Source: Acanthamoeba sp. SK_2022b (lineage: Eukaryota; Discosea; Longamoebia; Acanthamoebidae). Taken from it: 16,422 nucleotides of DNA. Location: positions 1 to 16,422 of the forward strand of contig JANDJZ010001285.1 in the NCBI GenBank assembly GCA_027943245.1. Direction: 5' to 3'. A program made the translations under genes and the position numbers. Numbering within the stretch: the stretch's first letter is position 1; each line of letters begins with the position of its first letter. Below, one piece after another: positions 8,653 to 15,855 of the stretch. The notes under the pieces were generated by a model. The model worked only from the letters and a program-made list of their open reading frames with translations. It made no database searches and was not told the origin of the DNA.

Positions 8653-9798
8653 ATGTCTTCTGTTCGTATGATTGTTCTCGTGCTTGGCCTGGGCCAGGCG
8701 GTGGCCTTCGCCTCCAGCTATTATCTTCTGGGCGTCATGGCCGATCCTGCGGCGGCGGCGCTGGGGATCGGCACAGGACCGGTGTTTCTGGCGCTTTCCG
8801 GCGCCTTTCTGGTCTCCGCCGTCCTGACGCCTTATGCGGGCCAGGCGATTGAGCGTGTCGGCGGGGCGCGGGTGCTGGCGGGGTCGAACCTGGCCTTCGC
8901 CGTCGCCCTTCTGATGATGGCCGCCGCGCCGCAGCCTCTGGTTCTGTGCCTCGGCGTCGTGCTGCTGGGCGTGGGCATGGGGGCGGGTCTTTACGGCACG
9001 GCATTCGCCGTTCTGGTCGAGATGCAGGGGCAGGGCGCGCGGCGCGCGATTGCGGCGGTGTCCCTGCTGGGCGCCTTGGGCGGGGCGCTGGGCTGGCCGA
9101 TCAGCCGCGAAATGCTGGACCTGGCGGGCTGGCGGGCGGCGTTCGGCTTCTGGGCGGCCCTGCATCTGTTCGTCTGCCTGCCGATCGCCCTGACGGTTCT
9201 GCCCCGGCACAAGGGGCAGACGAAGGCGGCGGTTGATGCGTCGACAATACGCTGGAGCCCGACCATGATCCGCATGGCGATCTTCTTCGCCGGGGCCTGG
9301 GCGGTGGCGTCGGCCATGGCGGCGCACCTGCCGCGCCTGCTGGTCGATCTGGGCATGACAGTGGAGCGCGCAGCCTGGGCGGCGGGCCTGATGGCGGCCA
9401 GCGCCATGGCCGTGCGCCTGCTGGACATCACTGTGCTGCACCGCTCGCACCCGATTCTGACGGCGCGGCTGGCCACCCTGTTTCACCCGGCAGGGGCCCT
9501 GCTGGCGGTCCTGCTCGGTGCAGTCGGGGCGCCTCTGGCGGCGGTGGGGCAGGGCTTGGCCAACGGGTTCCTGTCCGTGGCCTCCGGCGCTCTGCCGCTG
9601 AAGGTGTTCGGAGCCGAGCGGTACGGGATGCGGCAGGCGCTGATCCTGACGCCTGCCCGCTACGTCCAGGCGGCGGCCCCCGCCGTCTATGCCCTGGCCC
9701 TGAATGTGTCGCCGGGCGTGGCGCTGGCGCTCAGCAGTGCGATCTGCCTTGGCATGTTCGCGCTCAGCTTCAGTTTCCGCGACGCGTCACCGACCTGA
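8653..9798 (+). CDS. Major facilitator superfamily (MFS) transporter
   Basis: A 381-residue, very hydrophobic protein with roughly twelve predicted membrane helices, the usual MFS size and topology. The loop between helices 2 and 3 reads 'PYAGQAIERVGGARVLAG', a recognisable form of the MFS motif 'G...(D/E)R.G.R'. MFS proteins are secondary transporters driven by ion gradients; the substrate cannot be inferred and no neighbouring gene points to one. The start ATG 8653 gives MSSVRMIVLVLGLGQAVAFA, entering the first helix at once, and no strong ribosome site precedes it. Its end overlaps the convergent crotonase gene by 12 bases. Confidence 0.88.
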   Translation: MSSVRMIVLVLGLGQAVAFASSYYLLGVMADPAAAALGIGTGPVFLALSGAFLVSAVLTPYAGQAIERVGGARVLAGSNLAFAVALLMMAAAPQPLVLCLGVVLLGVGMGAGLYGTAFAVLVEMQGQGARRAIAAVSLLGALGGALGWPISREMLDLAGWRAAFGFWAALHLFVCLPIALTVLPRHKGQTKAAVDASTIRWSPTMIRMAIFFAGAWAVASAMAAHLPRLLVDLGMTVERAAWAAGLMAASAMAVRLLDITVLHRSHPILTARLATLFHPAGALLAVLLGAVGAPLAAVGQGLANGFLSVASGALPLKVFGAERYGMRQALILTPARYVQAAAPAVYALALNVSPGVALALSSAICLGMFALSFSFRDASPT

Positions 9799-10584
9799 GA
9801 AGTCGCCGGGGCGTTTCTCCAGCACGGCGGCGACGCCTTCCTGATGGTCTTCGGTCAGGTGGGCGATGGCCTGCATGGCGGCCGAAAGCTCCAGGATCTG
9901 CTCGAACGTCTGGTCGCGCCCCTGCCGCATCAGGGTCTTGGCCATGCGCAGGGCCTGGGACGGCTGGGCGGCGATCTGGGCGGCGGTGGTCAGGGTCTCC
10001 TGCATCAACCGCTCATGCGGCACGACGCGGTTGACCAGCCCCCAGCGCTCGGCCGTCTCGGCGTCGATGCTGCGGCCGGTGAACAGCATTTCCGCCGCGC
10101 GGGCGTATCCCACATCGCGCGGCAGTCGCCATGCCCCGCCGTCGCCGGGAATGATGCCAAGCTTCAGGAACGGCACGCCGAAGCTGGCGCGGTCCGAGGC
10201 GATGCGGATGTCGGCGGTGGTGGCGATGCCGCAGCCCAGACCCATGGCCGGGCCGTTCACCGCTGACACCAGCGGCATTTCCAGATCATACAGCGACCGC
10301 ACGATGCGATGGACGATGCGGCGATAGCGGACGCGGATCTCGGCGCCCGATCCTTCGAACAGGTCGCGCCTGTCGCGCATGGCCGTCAGGTCGCCCCCCG
10401 CGGAAAAGGCCCGACCGGCCCCGGTCAAGACGACGCATTTGACGGATGGGTCGGCGTTGGCGCGGGCGCAGGCGTCGGCGAACTCATCGCCGTCCGTCAT
10501 GTCGGGCAGGGCGTTCAGGCGCGCCTCGCGGTCCAGCGTCCAGATCAGGATGTCGCCCTGTCTGTCTTCAGCGATCAGGCCCAT
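9787..10584 (-). CDS. Crotonase-fold (enoyl-CoA hydratase/isomerase family) protein
   Basis: A 265-residue crotonase-superfamily protein acting on acyl-CoA thioesters. The oxyanion-hole regions are present: 'AFSAGGDL' at about 59-65 and 'GPAMGLG' at 111-117. In an ungapped comparison with rat mitochondrial enoyl-CoA hydratase, the two catalytic glutamates (Glu144 and Glu164) fall on Gly119 and Phe139. The canonical hydratase chemistry is therefore unlikely. An Asp is present at 148 in 'IIPGDGGAW', which could serve as an alternative acid/base. Automatic labels of 'enoyl-CoA hydratase' should be read as family only. It has CGGAGACG about 10 bases before the ATG and seems to be a single-gene unit. 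Confidence 0.9.
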   Translation of the reverse strand: MGLIAEDRQGDILIWTLDREARLNALPDMTDGDEFADACARANADPSVKCVVLTGAGRAFSAGGDLTAMRDRRDLFEGSGAEIRVRYRRIVHRIVRSLYDLEMPLVSAVNGPAMGLGCGIATTADIRIASDRASFGVPFLKLGIIPGDGGAWRLPRDVGYARAAEMLFTGRSIDAETAERWGLVNRVVPHERLMQETLTTAAQIAAQPSQALRMAKTLMRQGRDQTFEQILELSAAMQAIAHLTEDHQEGVAAVLEKRPGDFSGR

Positions 10585-10647
10585 GCGTCGTCTCCGTGTC
10601 TTGAGCCGTCATCGGCCAGCGCCGCCGCGTCACGCAAGCCCGGAATT

Positions 10648-10675
10648 GCAAAAGCCCCGGATAAGACCGGGGCTT
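10648..10675 (-). terminator. Terminator of the 52-codon gene
   Basis: On the minus strand, AAGCCCCGG-TCTTAT-CCGGGGCTT followed by TTGC, a perfect 9-base-pair stem with a 6-base loop and a short T-run (four Ts counting the stem end). It lies 25 bases after the stop of the small gene at 10700-10858 and ahead of the crotonase gene, separating the two transcripts. Confidence 0.7.
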
Positions 10676-10699
10676 CCTGGCTGTCAGCCCTTCAGGCCG

Positions 10700-10858
10700 T
10701 CAGCGTTTCTTGATCGTATAGGGTACGAAGTTGGACGGATGGCTGACCACCCGATTGGAGTTGGACGGCATCTGCCGCGTGTCTACCAGCATCCTAAACA
10801 CCCACAGGGTTAAAGGGACATCATGGCGTGTTGGAGGTTCATGGCCCTTATCGTTCAT
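10700..10858 (-). CDS. Small basic protein of unknown function, 52 residues
   Basis: Too short for most annotation cut-offs but well supported. The ATG at 10858 is preceded by AAAGGAGA with a spacing of about 7 bases, the best ribosome site in this stretch. A promoter candidate lies about 85 bases upstream and a terminator lies 25 bases downstream. The protein begins MNDKGHEPPTRHDVP. It has a short central hydrophobic patch (LTLWVFRMLV, about residues 17-26) and a polar, basic tail ending VPYTIKKR. There is no signal peptide, full membrane helix or cysteine. I do not recognise a family. A longer in-frame reading starting upstream overlaps the DUF1289 gene on the other strand and is not credible. 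The transcript could alternatively act as a small RNA. Confidence 0.65.
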   Translation of the reverse strand: MNDKGHEPPTRHDVPLTLWVFRMLVDTRQMPSNSNRVVSHPSNFVPYTIKKR

Positions 10859-10943
10859 CTTGGCGTCTCCTTTCGCAGAACGATGAAAAGAGACACGTCG
10901 TACCAATGGGGATTCCACCCTCAGTCGTTTCGCGTCAGAACCC

Positions 10944-10971
10944 AAGATAGTCTGTTTCACAAAAAATGCAA
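10944..10971 (-). promoter_or_regulatory. Promoter candidate for the 52-codon gene
   Basis: On the minus strand, TTGCAT (10966-10971) and TATCTT (10944-10949) are 16 bases apart in an AT-rich patch that contrasts with the GC-rich surroundings. The start would fall near 10937, leaving a leader of about 80 bases. This resembles a housekeeping promoter. Confidence 0.45.
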
Positions 10972-11001
10972 ATTTATCGCTCAGCATTCGGAGTAAATTT
11001 T

Positions 11002-11014
11002 GTGACAGTGTCAC
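11002..11014. promoter_or_regulatory. Palindrome GTGACA-G-TGTCAC before the DUF1289 gene
   Basis: Two perfect 6-base arms around a single central base, ending two bases before the ATG of the DUF1289 gene and within the divergent gap to the 52-codon gene. It could be an operator that blocks the plus-strand start, or a hairpin that hides the start codon. It occupies the place where a ribosome site would be expected, and none is seen. Confidence 0.4.
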
Positions 11015-11015
11015 G

Positions 11016-11231
11016 ATGACCGAGCCCGCCGTCCGTCCTGCGCCGCCCAAGGCGATCGCCACGCCCTGCGTGATGGTGTGCGCCGTCGATGGCGAAAGCG
11101 GCCTGTGTCTGGGCTGTTTTCGGACATTGAAAGAGATCGCCGGATGGCGCGCGCTGACGGATGATGAACGGGCGGCGGTCATGGCGGACCTGCCGTCGCG
11201 GCGCTCGCAGGTCGATCCGTCCAAGCTTTAA
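11016..11231 (+). CDS. DUF1289-family protein
   Basis: A 71-residue protein matching the DUF1289 pattern 'TPC..VC..D...G.C.GC.RT..EI..W..L.D.ER..V'. The four cysteines are at 18, 22, 31 and 34, spaced so that they could hold a metal ion or iron-sulfur cluster, although no function is established for the family as far as I know. Length is typical. There is no obvious ribosome site; the palindrome at 11002-11014 sits there instead. The retropepsin gene follows 91 bases later on the same strand and nothing else was seen in between. Confidence 0.85.
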   Translation: MTEPAVRPAPPKAIATPCVMVCAVDGESGLCLGCFRTLKEIAGWRALTDDERAAVMADLPSRRSQVDPSKL

Positions 11232-11322
11232 GGTTTCATCAGCCAAGTCGCTTCACGGCATCCCAACCTCGGGCGCCTAGAACGGCGATGTCGCGTCTTG
11301 CGATGCAGCCACAGCGCCTTTG

Positions 11323-11859
11323 ATGATCCGTGTCGATTTCCAGTCTGCAGCCGTTCTCAGCGGGGCCTTGCTCGCCGCGTTCAGCACGGCCCTGGTCATT
11401 CGTCACTTCGAAGGCGGCGGAGAGGCGCTGGCGGCGTCGGCGCCGATCCCGGTCGTCCAGGCTCAGGCCACGGTACTGGAGCCTGCCACAGGCCGTCCCG
11501 CACAGGTCATGCGCGCCGCCGACGGTCACTACTGGGCACAGGCCCGCATCGACGGCCATGCGGTGCGCGTGCTGGTGGACACCGGCGCCAGTCTGGTCGC
11601 CCTGACGCGCGACGACGCCCGGCGGCTGGGCGTTAACCCGGCCCCTTCAGACTTCACCGGCAAGGTTCAAACGGCGTCGGGCATGGTGCGCGCGGCGCCG
11701 GTCGAACTGTCTTCGGTGTCCGTGTCGGGCGCGCGGATCGACAAGGTTCAGGCCCTCGTGTTCGAAGACGGCCTGTCCTATTCGCTGCTGGGCATGAGCT
11801 ACCTGGGGCGGCTGTCGGCGTTCGAAGCCACCCCGGCGGGCCTCACGCTCAGACCCTGA
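11323..11859 (+). CDS. Membrane-anchored retropepsin-like aspartic protease (TIGR02281 type)
   Basis: A 178-residue protein with an N-terminal hydrophobic segment (about residues 8-26) that should anchor it in the inner membrane with the protease domain in the periplasm. The active-site motif VDTGAS is at 85-90 with catalytic Asp86. The family's second signature, 'SYSLLGMSYLGRL', is near the C-terminus. Such single-domain clan AA proteases must dimerise, since each chain gives one Asp. The ATG at 11323 is preferred; a TTG directly before it would add one residue. No typical ribosome site is evident. Substrates are unknown. It is convergent with pgsA, four bases away. Confidence 0.85.
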   Translation: MIRVDFQSAAVLSGALLAAFSTALVIRHFEGGGEALAASAPIPVVQAQATVLEPATGRPAQVMRAADGHYWAQARIDGHAVRVLVDTGASLVALTRDDARRLGVNPAPSDFTGKVQTASGMVRAAPVELSSVSVSGARIDKVQALVFEDGLSYSLLGMSYLGRLSAFEATPAGLTLRP

Positions 11860-11863
11860 GACC

Positions 11864-12512
11864 TTAAAGATCCTGCATCTGACGGCGGGCTTCGCGGAAA
11901 TACTGCCAGCCGGTCCACAGAGTGATCACGGCGGCGAACCAGATCAGGAAGACCGCAAAGGTTTCAAACGCCGGTTGCCACGACAAGGGCGAGCCGTCCT
12001 CGTTCTGCAGGCCGAAACCGCTCCACAACAGGGTCAGTTGCAGGGCGGCCAGCGCCACCATCTGCACCGTGGTCTTCCATTTGGCCGCCAGGGTCACGGG
12101 CAGTTCGATGCGGCCCGCCATGGTTTCGCGCAGGGCCGAAACTGCAAACTCGCGGAACAGGATCAGGCCGCAGGGCAGGGCGATGCCGGGCAGGGAGCCA
12201 GAGGCCAGCACGCCCAGAATGGCGCCGGTGATCAGAACCTTGTCGGCGATGGGATCAAGTATCGCCCCAGCGCGTGGTCGAGTTCCAGCGTCGCGCCAGG
12301 AAGCCGTCGACCCAGTCGGTCGAGGCGGCGATGACGAAGATCCAGAAGGCCCAGACGCCGAACTGCAGCTGGGTGTCAGGCGACAACCAGGCGTCCAGCG
12401 CGCCAGGCGCTGCGCCCGCCAGCATGGCGAACATCACCACCCCGGCGAACAGTCGGATGCCCGTCAGGATGTTCGGGATCGGATTAATATGGTGGCCGGT
12501 GCTCATCGTCAT
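11864..12512 (-). CDS. pgsA: CDP-diacylglycerol--glycerol-3-phosphate 3-phosphatidyltransferase (one frameshift)
   Basis: The inner-membrane enzyme that makes phosphatidylglycerol phosphate from CDP-diacylglycerol and glycerol 3-phosphate. The start MTMSTGHHINPIPNILTGIR is characteristic of PgsA. The CDP-alcohol phosphotransferase motif D..DG..AR(8)G...D...D begins at Asp66 (DWVDGFLAR). The reading frame breaks inside it, near 12262-12266. The motif needs three residues between G and D, which fits loss of two bases in a GC-repeat rather than gain of one. The rest, 'VLASGSLPGIALPCGLILFREFAVSALRE' in pieces, continues in another frame through four or so membrane helices to residue 216. Because the gene is normally essential, the break is probably a sequencing error. 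Confidence 0.88.
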
Positions 12513-12550
12513 GTCCGTTGCAACCCGCCGGGTGTCGCATGGTTCGGCGA

Positions 12551-12581
12551 TCAGGCCAATGTTCAGGCCAATGTTCAGGCC
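12551..12581. repeat. 12-base tandem repeat over the carbonic anhydrase stop codon
   Basis: The unit tcaggccaatgt occurs twice (12551-12562 and 12563-12574) and a third partial copy begins at 12575. The unit length is a multiple of three, so reading on the minus strand gives three in-frame TGA stops, the first of which ends the carbonic anhydrase gene. Probably slippage-born; no function is evident. Confidence 0.8.
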
Positions 12582-13195
12582 AGGGGTTCAAACCTGGGCT
12601 TGTCCGTCAGGGCGCGCAGCACCCCGTCGGCGATGCCGAAATGCAGGCCGCTGAGCGTCAGGTCGCCTGCCGCCTCGCGTTCGGCGATCCAGGGAAAGGT
12701 GCGCAGATTGCGGATAGACAGGCGCACGATGGCCTCTTCCGCTGCGCGCTCCACTTCGTGCGCATCGACGGTTTCGGCGACATGGCGCACGACCGGCGTG
12801 CCCTGCGCCACCCAGGGGGCGACAAAGTCCGCGCAGTTGTCGGGCGCGCCGTTCAGCATGGCGTTGACCCCGCCGCAGTGGGCGTGACCCATGACCACGA
12901 TGCGGCGCACGTTCAGAACCTTGACCCCGAACTCCAGCGCCGCCGACACGCCGTGCAGCAGGCCGTCAGGCTCATAAGGCGGCACAAGATTGGCCACGTT
13001 ACGGACTACGAACAGCTCGCCCGGCTTGGCGTCGAAGATCAGGGCCGGGTCGGCGCGGCTGTCGGAACAGGCCACGATCAGGGTGTGGGGCTTCTGGCCC
13101 TTGACCAGCGCCTCATACTCCGCGTGGGCGGCAGGCCAATGTTCGGCGCGAAAGCGGTGATAGCCGGCGGTCAGTTCGTCTTCGGATGCGCTCAT
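12575..13195 (-). CDS. Beta-class carbonic anhydrase
   Basis: A 206-residue cytoplasmic zinc enzyme interconverting carbon dioxide and bicarbonate. The zinc ligands and catalytic pair are all seen: Cys43, Asp45 and Arg47 in 'ACSDSRADP', and His104 and Cys107 in 'GHAHCGG'. The 'VVRNVANLVPPY' segment and the length match bacterial beta-carbonic anhydrases. The start MSASEDEL at 13195 was chosen because it fits the family; a longer in-frame reading to 13456 would run through the vapB gene and its operator and is rejected. It is divergent from vapB, only 70 bases apart, and ends in a short tandem repeat. Confidence 0.93.
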   Translation of the reverse strand: MSASEDELTAGYHRFRAEHWPAAHAEYEALVKGQKPHTLIVACSDSRADPALIFDAKPGELFVVRNVANLVPPYEPDGLLHGVSAALEFGVKVLNVRRIVVMGHAHCGGVNAMLNGAPDNCADFVAPWVAQGTPVVRHVAETVDAHEVERAAEEAIVRLSIRNLRTFPWIAEREAAGDLTLSGLHFGIADGVLRALTDKPRFEPLA

Positions 13196-13232
13196 GCGGC
13201 ATTCTCTAGCGCCTTGGGCGACGGCAAGAAAT

Positions 13233-13252
13233 CGTGTATACGCGTATATACG
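13233..13252. promoter_or_regulatory. Palindromic operator of the vapBC operon
   Basis: CGTGTATACGCGTATATACG is a 20-base near-perfect palindrome (one mismatched pair) with the perfect core TATACGCGTATA at 13237-13248. It ends 13 bases before the vapB start and contains TATA-like -10 sequence, so bound protein would block transcription. VapB-VapC complexes typically repress their own promoter through such sites. Confidence 0.65.
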
Positions 13253-13265
13253 AAAGGAGCGCCTC

Positions 13266-13502
13266 ATGACTGTGACCAGCCGAACCTTCCGCAGCGGCAA
13301 TAGCGACGCCGTACGCCTGCCCAAGGAGATTTCGTTCGGTCCCGGCGTCGAGGTCGAGATCGAGCGCAAGGGCGATGTGGTGACGATCTCACCCAAGAGA
13401 AAATCCGTGAAGGAGATGCTGGCCAAGCTGCGCAGCCTGCCCAAGCCGTCCAGCATCGGCGTGCGCGAAGAGGTCGAAATCCCCGATCGGTCCGGCCTTT
13501 AA
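13266..13502 (+). CDS. vapB: VapB-type antitoxin with AbrB/MazE-like domain
   Basis: A 78-residue protein with an N-terminal swapped-hairpin AbrB-like DNA-binding domain: 'TVTSRTFRSGNSDAVRLPKE', then 'GVEVEIERKGDVVTISP' (residues 2-44). The C-terminal third is the likely toxin-binding tail. It neutralises the nuclease encoded immediately downstream and, with it, represses the operon. AAAGGAG lies 6 bases ahead of the ATG. The partner gene starts three bases after its stop, so the pair is co-transcribed and probably translationally coupled, keeping antitoxin in excess. Confidence 0.88.
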   Translation: MTVTSRTFRSGNSDAVRLPKEISFGPGVEVEIERKGDVVTISPKRKSVKEMLAKLRSLPKPSSIGVREEVEIPDRSGL

Positions 13503-13504
13503 AC

Positions 13505-13891
13505 GTGGCCTATCTGCTCGACACCAATGTCGCCATTCACCTGCGGGACGGCGACGATGAGATCGACGCACGCGTGGACGCCCTGACGCCCCCGCTCTTG
13601 CTGTCGGTCGTCAGTCGGATCGAACTGGAGGCTGGCCTTGTCCGCCCAGATCGCGATGCTCAGGATCGGGCGCGCCGACTGGACGCGTTGCTGGACGTCG
13701 TGCCGGTGCTTCCATTTGGTTCGGCGGAGGCCCTGGCCTATCGCCAGATCATCGCGGCCTGCGGCTTCTCGCGTCGCAAGGTGCTGGATCGGATGATCGC
13801 GGCCCAGGCCCTGGTGGCGGGGGCGGTTCTGGTCACGCGCAACGGCGATGATTTCCGCGATGTTCCGGGGCTGACCCTGCTGGAGTGGTGA
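13505..13891 (+). CDS. vapC: VapC-type PIN-domain ribonuclease toxin
   Basis: A 128-residue PIN-domain protein, the usual VapC length. PIN nucleases use a cluster of acidic residues to bind magnesium and cut RNA. The expected positions are occupied: Asp6 in 'LLDTN', Glu40 (with Glu42) in 'SRIELEAG', Asp95 in 'LDRMIAAQ' and Asp115/Asp116 in 'NGDDF'. The gene is intact. The start is GTG at 13505, two bases after the antitoxin stop. Its RNA target cannot be told from sequence. It ends six bases before the convergent uvrC stop. Confidence 0.9.
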   Translation: MAYLLDTNVAIHLRDGDDEIDARVDALTPPLLLSVVSRIELEAGLVRPDRDAQDRARRLDALLDVVPVLPFGSAEALAYRQIIAACGFSRRKVLDRMIAAQALVAGAVLVTRNGDDFRDVPGLTLLEW

Positions 13892-13897
13892 GGGCGG

Positions 13898-15807
13898 TCA
13901 GCTCTTGCGGAAGAAGGCGTGGATGCGTTCGGCCAGGGGCTGGCTGATGCCGTCCACCTTGATCAGATCGGACACAGAGGCGCGACCCACGCCCTTGGCC
14001 GATCCGAAGGCGTGCAGCAGGGCCTTCTTGCGGCCGGGGCCGACGCCTTCGATCTCGTCCAGCGGGTTCTTCTTGATGTCCATAGAGCGGCGCTTGGCGT
14101 GGGCGCCGTTGGCGAAACGGTGGGCTTCGTCACGCAGCCGCTGCAGATAATAGAGGGCGGGCGACTTCAGCGGCAGCATGAAGGGCGGCTTGCCGGGCAT
14201 GAAGAACTTCTCCATCCCCGCATCGCGATCCGGCCCCTTGGCCACGCCGACCACGGCGATGTCGTCGACGCCCATCTCGGCCATCACAGCCAGAACCTCG
14301 GCCAACTGCCCCGCGCCGCCGTCGATCAGCAGCAGATCGGGACGGACGGCGTCCTCGCCTTCCTCCTCGTCCTTGACCAGACGGGCGAAGCGGCGGCATC
14401 ACCTCGCGCATCATGCCGTAGTCGTCGCCGGGCGTCAGGTCTTCGCCCCGGATGTTGAACTTGCGGTACTGGGATTTCTGGAAGCCGTCCGGCCCCGCCA
14501 CCACCATGCCGCCGACCGCATTGGTCCCCTGGATATGGGCGTTGTCGTAGATTTCGATCCGCTCGGGCCGGGCGTCCAGACCAGAAGGCCTCACTTTTTA
14601 CCTCGTCAGGATTTTTGCCCTGGGCCGAGCTTTCGGCCAGACTGACGGCCCAGGGCCTCGCGCGCATTAGTCAGGGCGTGGTCGACCAGCGCCAGCTTCT
14701 CGCCGCGTTGGGGCCGCACGATCTCGATCTTGCGCTCCGCCTTCATCGAGAAGGCTTCCTCCAGCAGCTCCAACTCATGCGGGCGGACGTTGGACAGGAT
14801 CAGGCGCGGGATCGGCTTGTCCTCATAGAACTGGCCCAGGAAGGCGGCCAGAATCTCCGGGTCGGTGTCGGTCTTGTCCACGCGCGGGAAATAGGCCCGC
14901 CCGCCCCAGTTCTGGCCCGCGCGATAGAAGAAGACCTGCACGCAGGCCTGTCCGCCGTCGGTGTGCAGGGCGAACGTCGCCTTCCCGCCACGCTGTCGGC
15001 GCTGACCGAGTCCTCCATTGATGGCGACAGCGCGCCAGATGCACGGTCGCGCACGCGGGCGGCCTGTTCAAAGTCCATCTCGTCCGACGCCGCCTGCGTC
15101 TCGCCGGACAGGCGGCTGATGACGGCGCGCGACTTGCCGCGCAGGAAGGCCTCGGCCTCGGTGACCAGTTCGCCGTAGTCCTCCAGCGAGATCAGGCCGG
15201 TGCAGGGCGCCGAGCAGCGCTTGATCTGGTGCAGCATGCAGGGCCGCGTGCGGGTCTCATAGACGCTGTCCGAGCATGATCGCAGCAGGAAGGCCTTCTG
15301 CAATGTGTTCAGCGTCCGGTTCACCGCCCAGGTCGAGGCGAAGGGGCCGAAATACTGACCCGGCGTCGTATGGGCGCCGCGATGTTTCCTGATCTGCGGG
15401 GCGCGATGGTCGCTGCGGATCATCAGTTCGGCGAAGGATTTGTCGTCGCGAAGCAGGACGTTGAAGCGCGGCTTCAGCTTCTTGATGAAGTTGGATTCCA
15501 GCAGAAGGGCCTCGGTCTCGGACGCCGTGACCACCAACTCCATCGATCGGGTCTGCGACACCATCAGGCCGATGCGCTGGGTGTGGAAGCGGCCTTGCGC
15601 ATACTGGATGATGCGCTTCTTCAGCGACTTGGCCTTGCCGACGTACAGGCACGAGCCGTCCTCGCCATACATGCGATAGACGCCCGGCTTGTCCGGCGCG
15701 CGCCGGGCCTCGTCCGCGATCAGGGCGGCGGCGGCCAGAGGCGCGGCTTGCGGTTGCGCCGCTTCAGCGGTCGTCGTGTCAGGAATCGGGGGATCGCTCG
15801 AAATCAT
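13898..15807 (-). CDS. uvrC: Excinuclease ABC subunit C (several frameshifts)
   Basis: The nuclease subunit of UvrABC nucleotide-excision repair, which makes both cuts around a lesion. After an Ala/Pro/Thr-rich extension of about 35 residues, the GIY-YIG domain opens with GVY at 42-44 and YVG at 55-57. The UVR motif '[13 protein letters not shown]' follows. The RNase H-like domain is marked by '[18 protein letters not shown]', and a C-terminal helix-hairpin-helix pair begins '[13 protein letters not shown]'. The frame is broken at about 14395 (two bases lost), 14583 (one gained), 14641 (one gained) and 14984 (one lost). A probable compensating pair lies near 15016 and 15025. The total span fits the family's 600-odd residues. 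Confidence 0.9.
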
Positions 15808-15814
15808 CGCGCCC

Positions 15815-15820
15815 TATATA
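15815..15820 (-). promoter_or_regulatory. TATATA -10 candidate just ahead of uvrC
   Basis: On the minus strand TATATA is followed by seven bases and then the uvrC ATG, so transcription could begin at or next to the start codon, giving a leaderless message. No ribosome site is visible. The box sits inside a GC-rich near-palindrome (GCGCC-TATATA-GGGCGC). No convincing -35 was found. Leaderless genes are common in Caulobacter. Confidence 0.3.
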
Positions 15821-15855
15821 GGCGCGCCCGCTCACAGACGCGATTGAGAAGCCGA

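Noticed and set aside
7268..9486. Long minus-strand frames opposite the adaptor and MFS genes
   Set aside because: Shadow frames rich in Arg, Gly, Leu and His without recognisable domains; the plus-strand genes account for the coding signal.
10700..11224. A 174-codon minus-strand frame spanning the DUF1289 gene
   Set aside because: Only its last 52 codons have a ribosome site and lie in free space; the rest is antisense to DUF1289 and crosses the promoter region.
12551..12581. CRISPR-like repeats
   Set aside because: The units are 12 bases and directly adjacent, with no spacers and no cas genes nearby.
12575..13456. A 293-residue carbonic anhydrase with an N-terminal extension
   Set aside because: The extra codons run antisense through vapB and its operator; the family starts near MSASEDEL at 13195.
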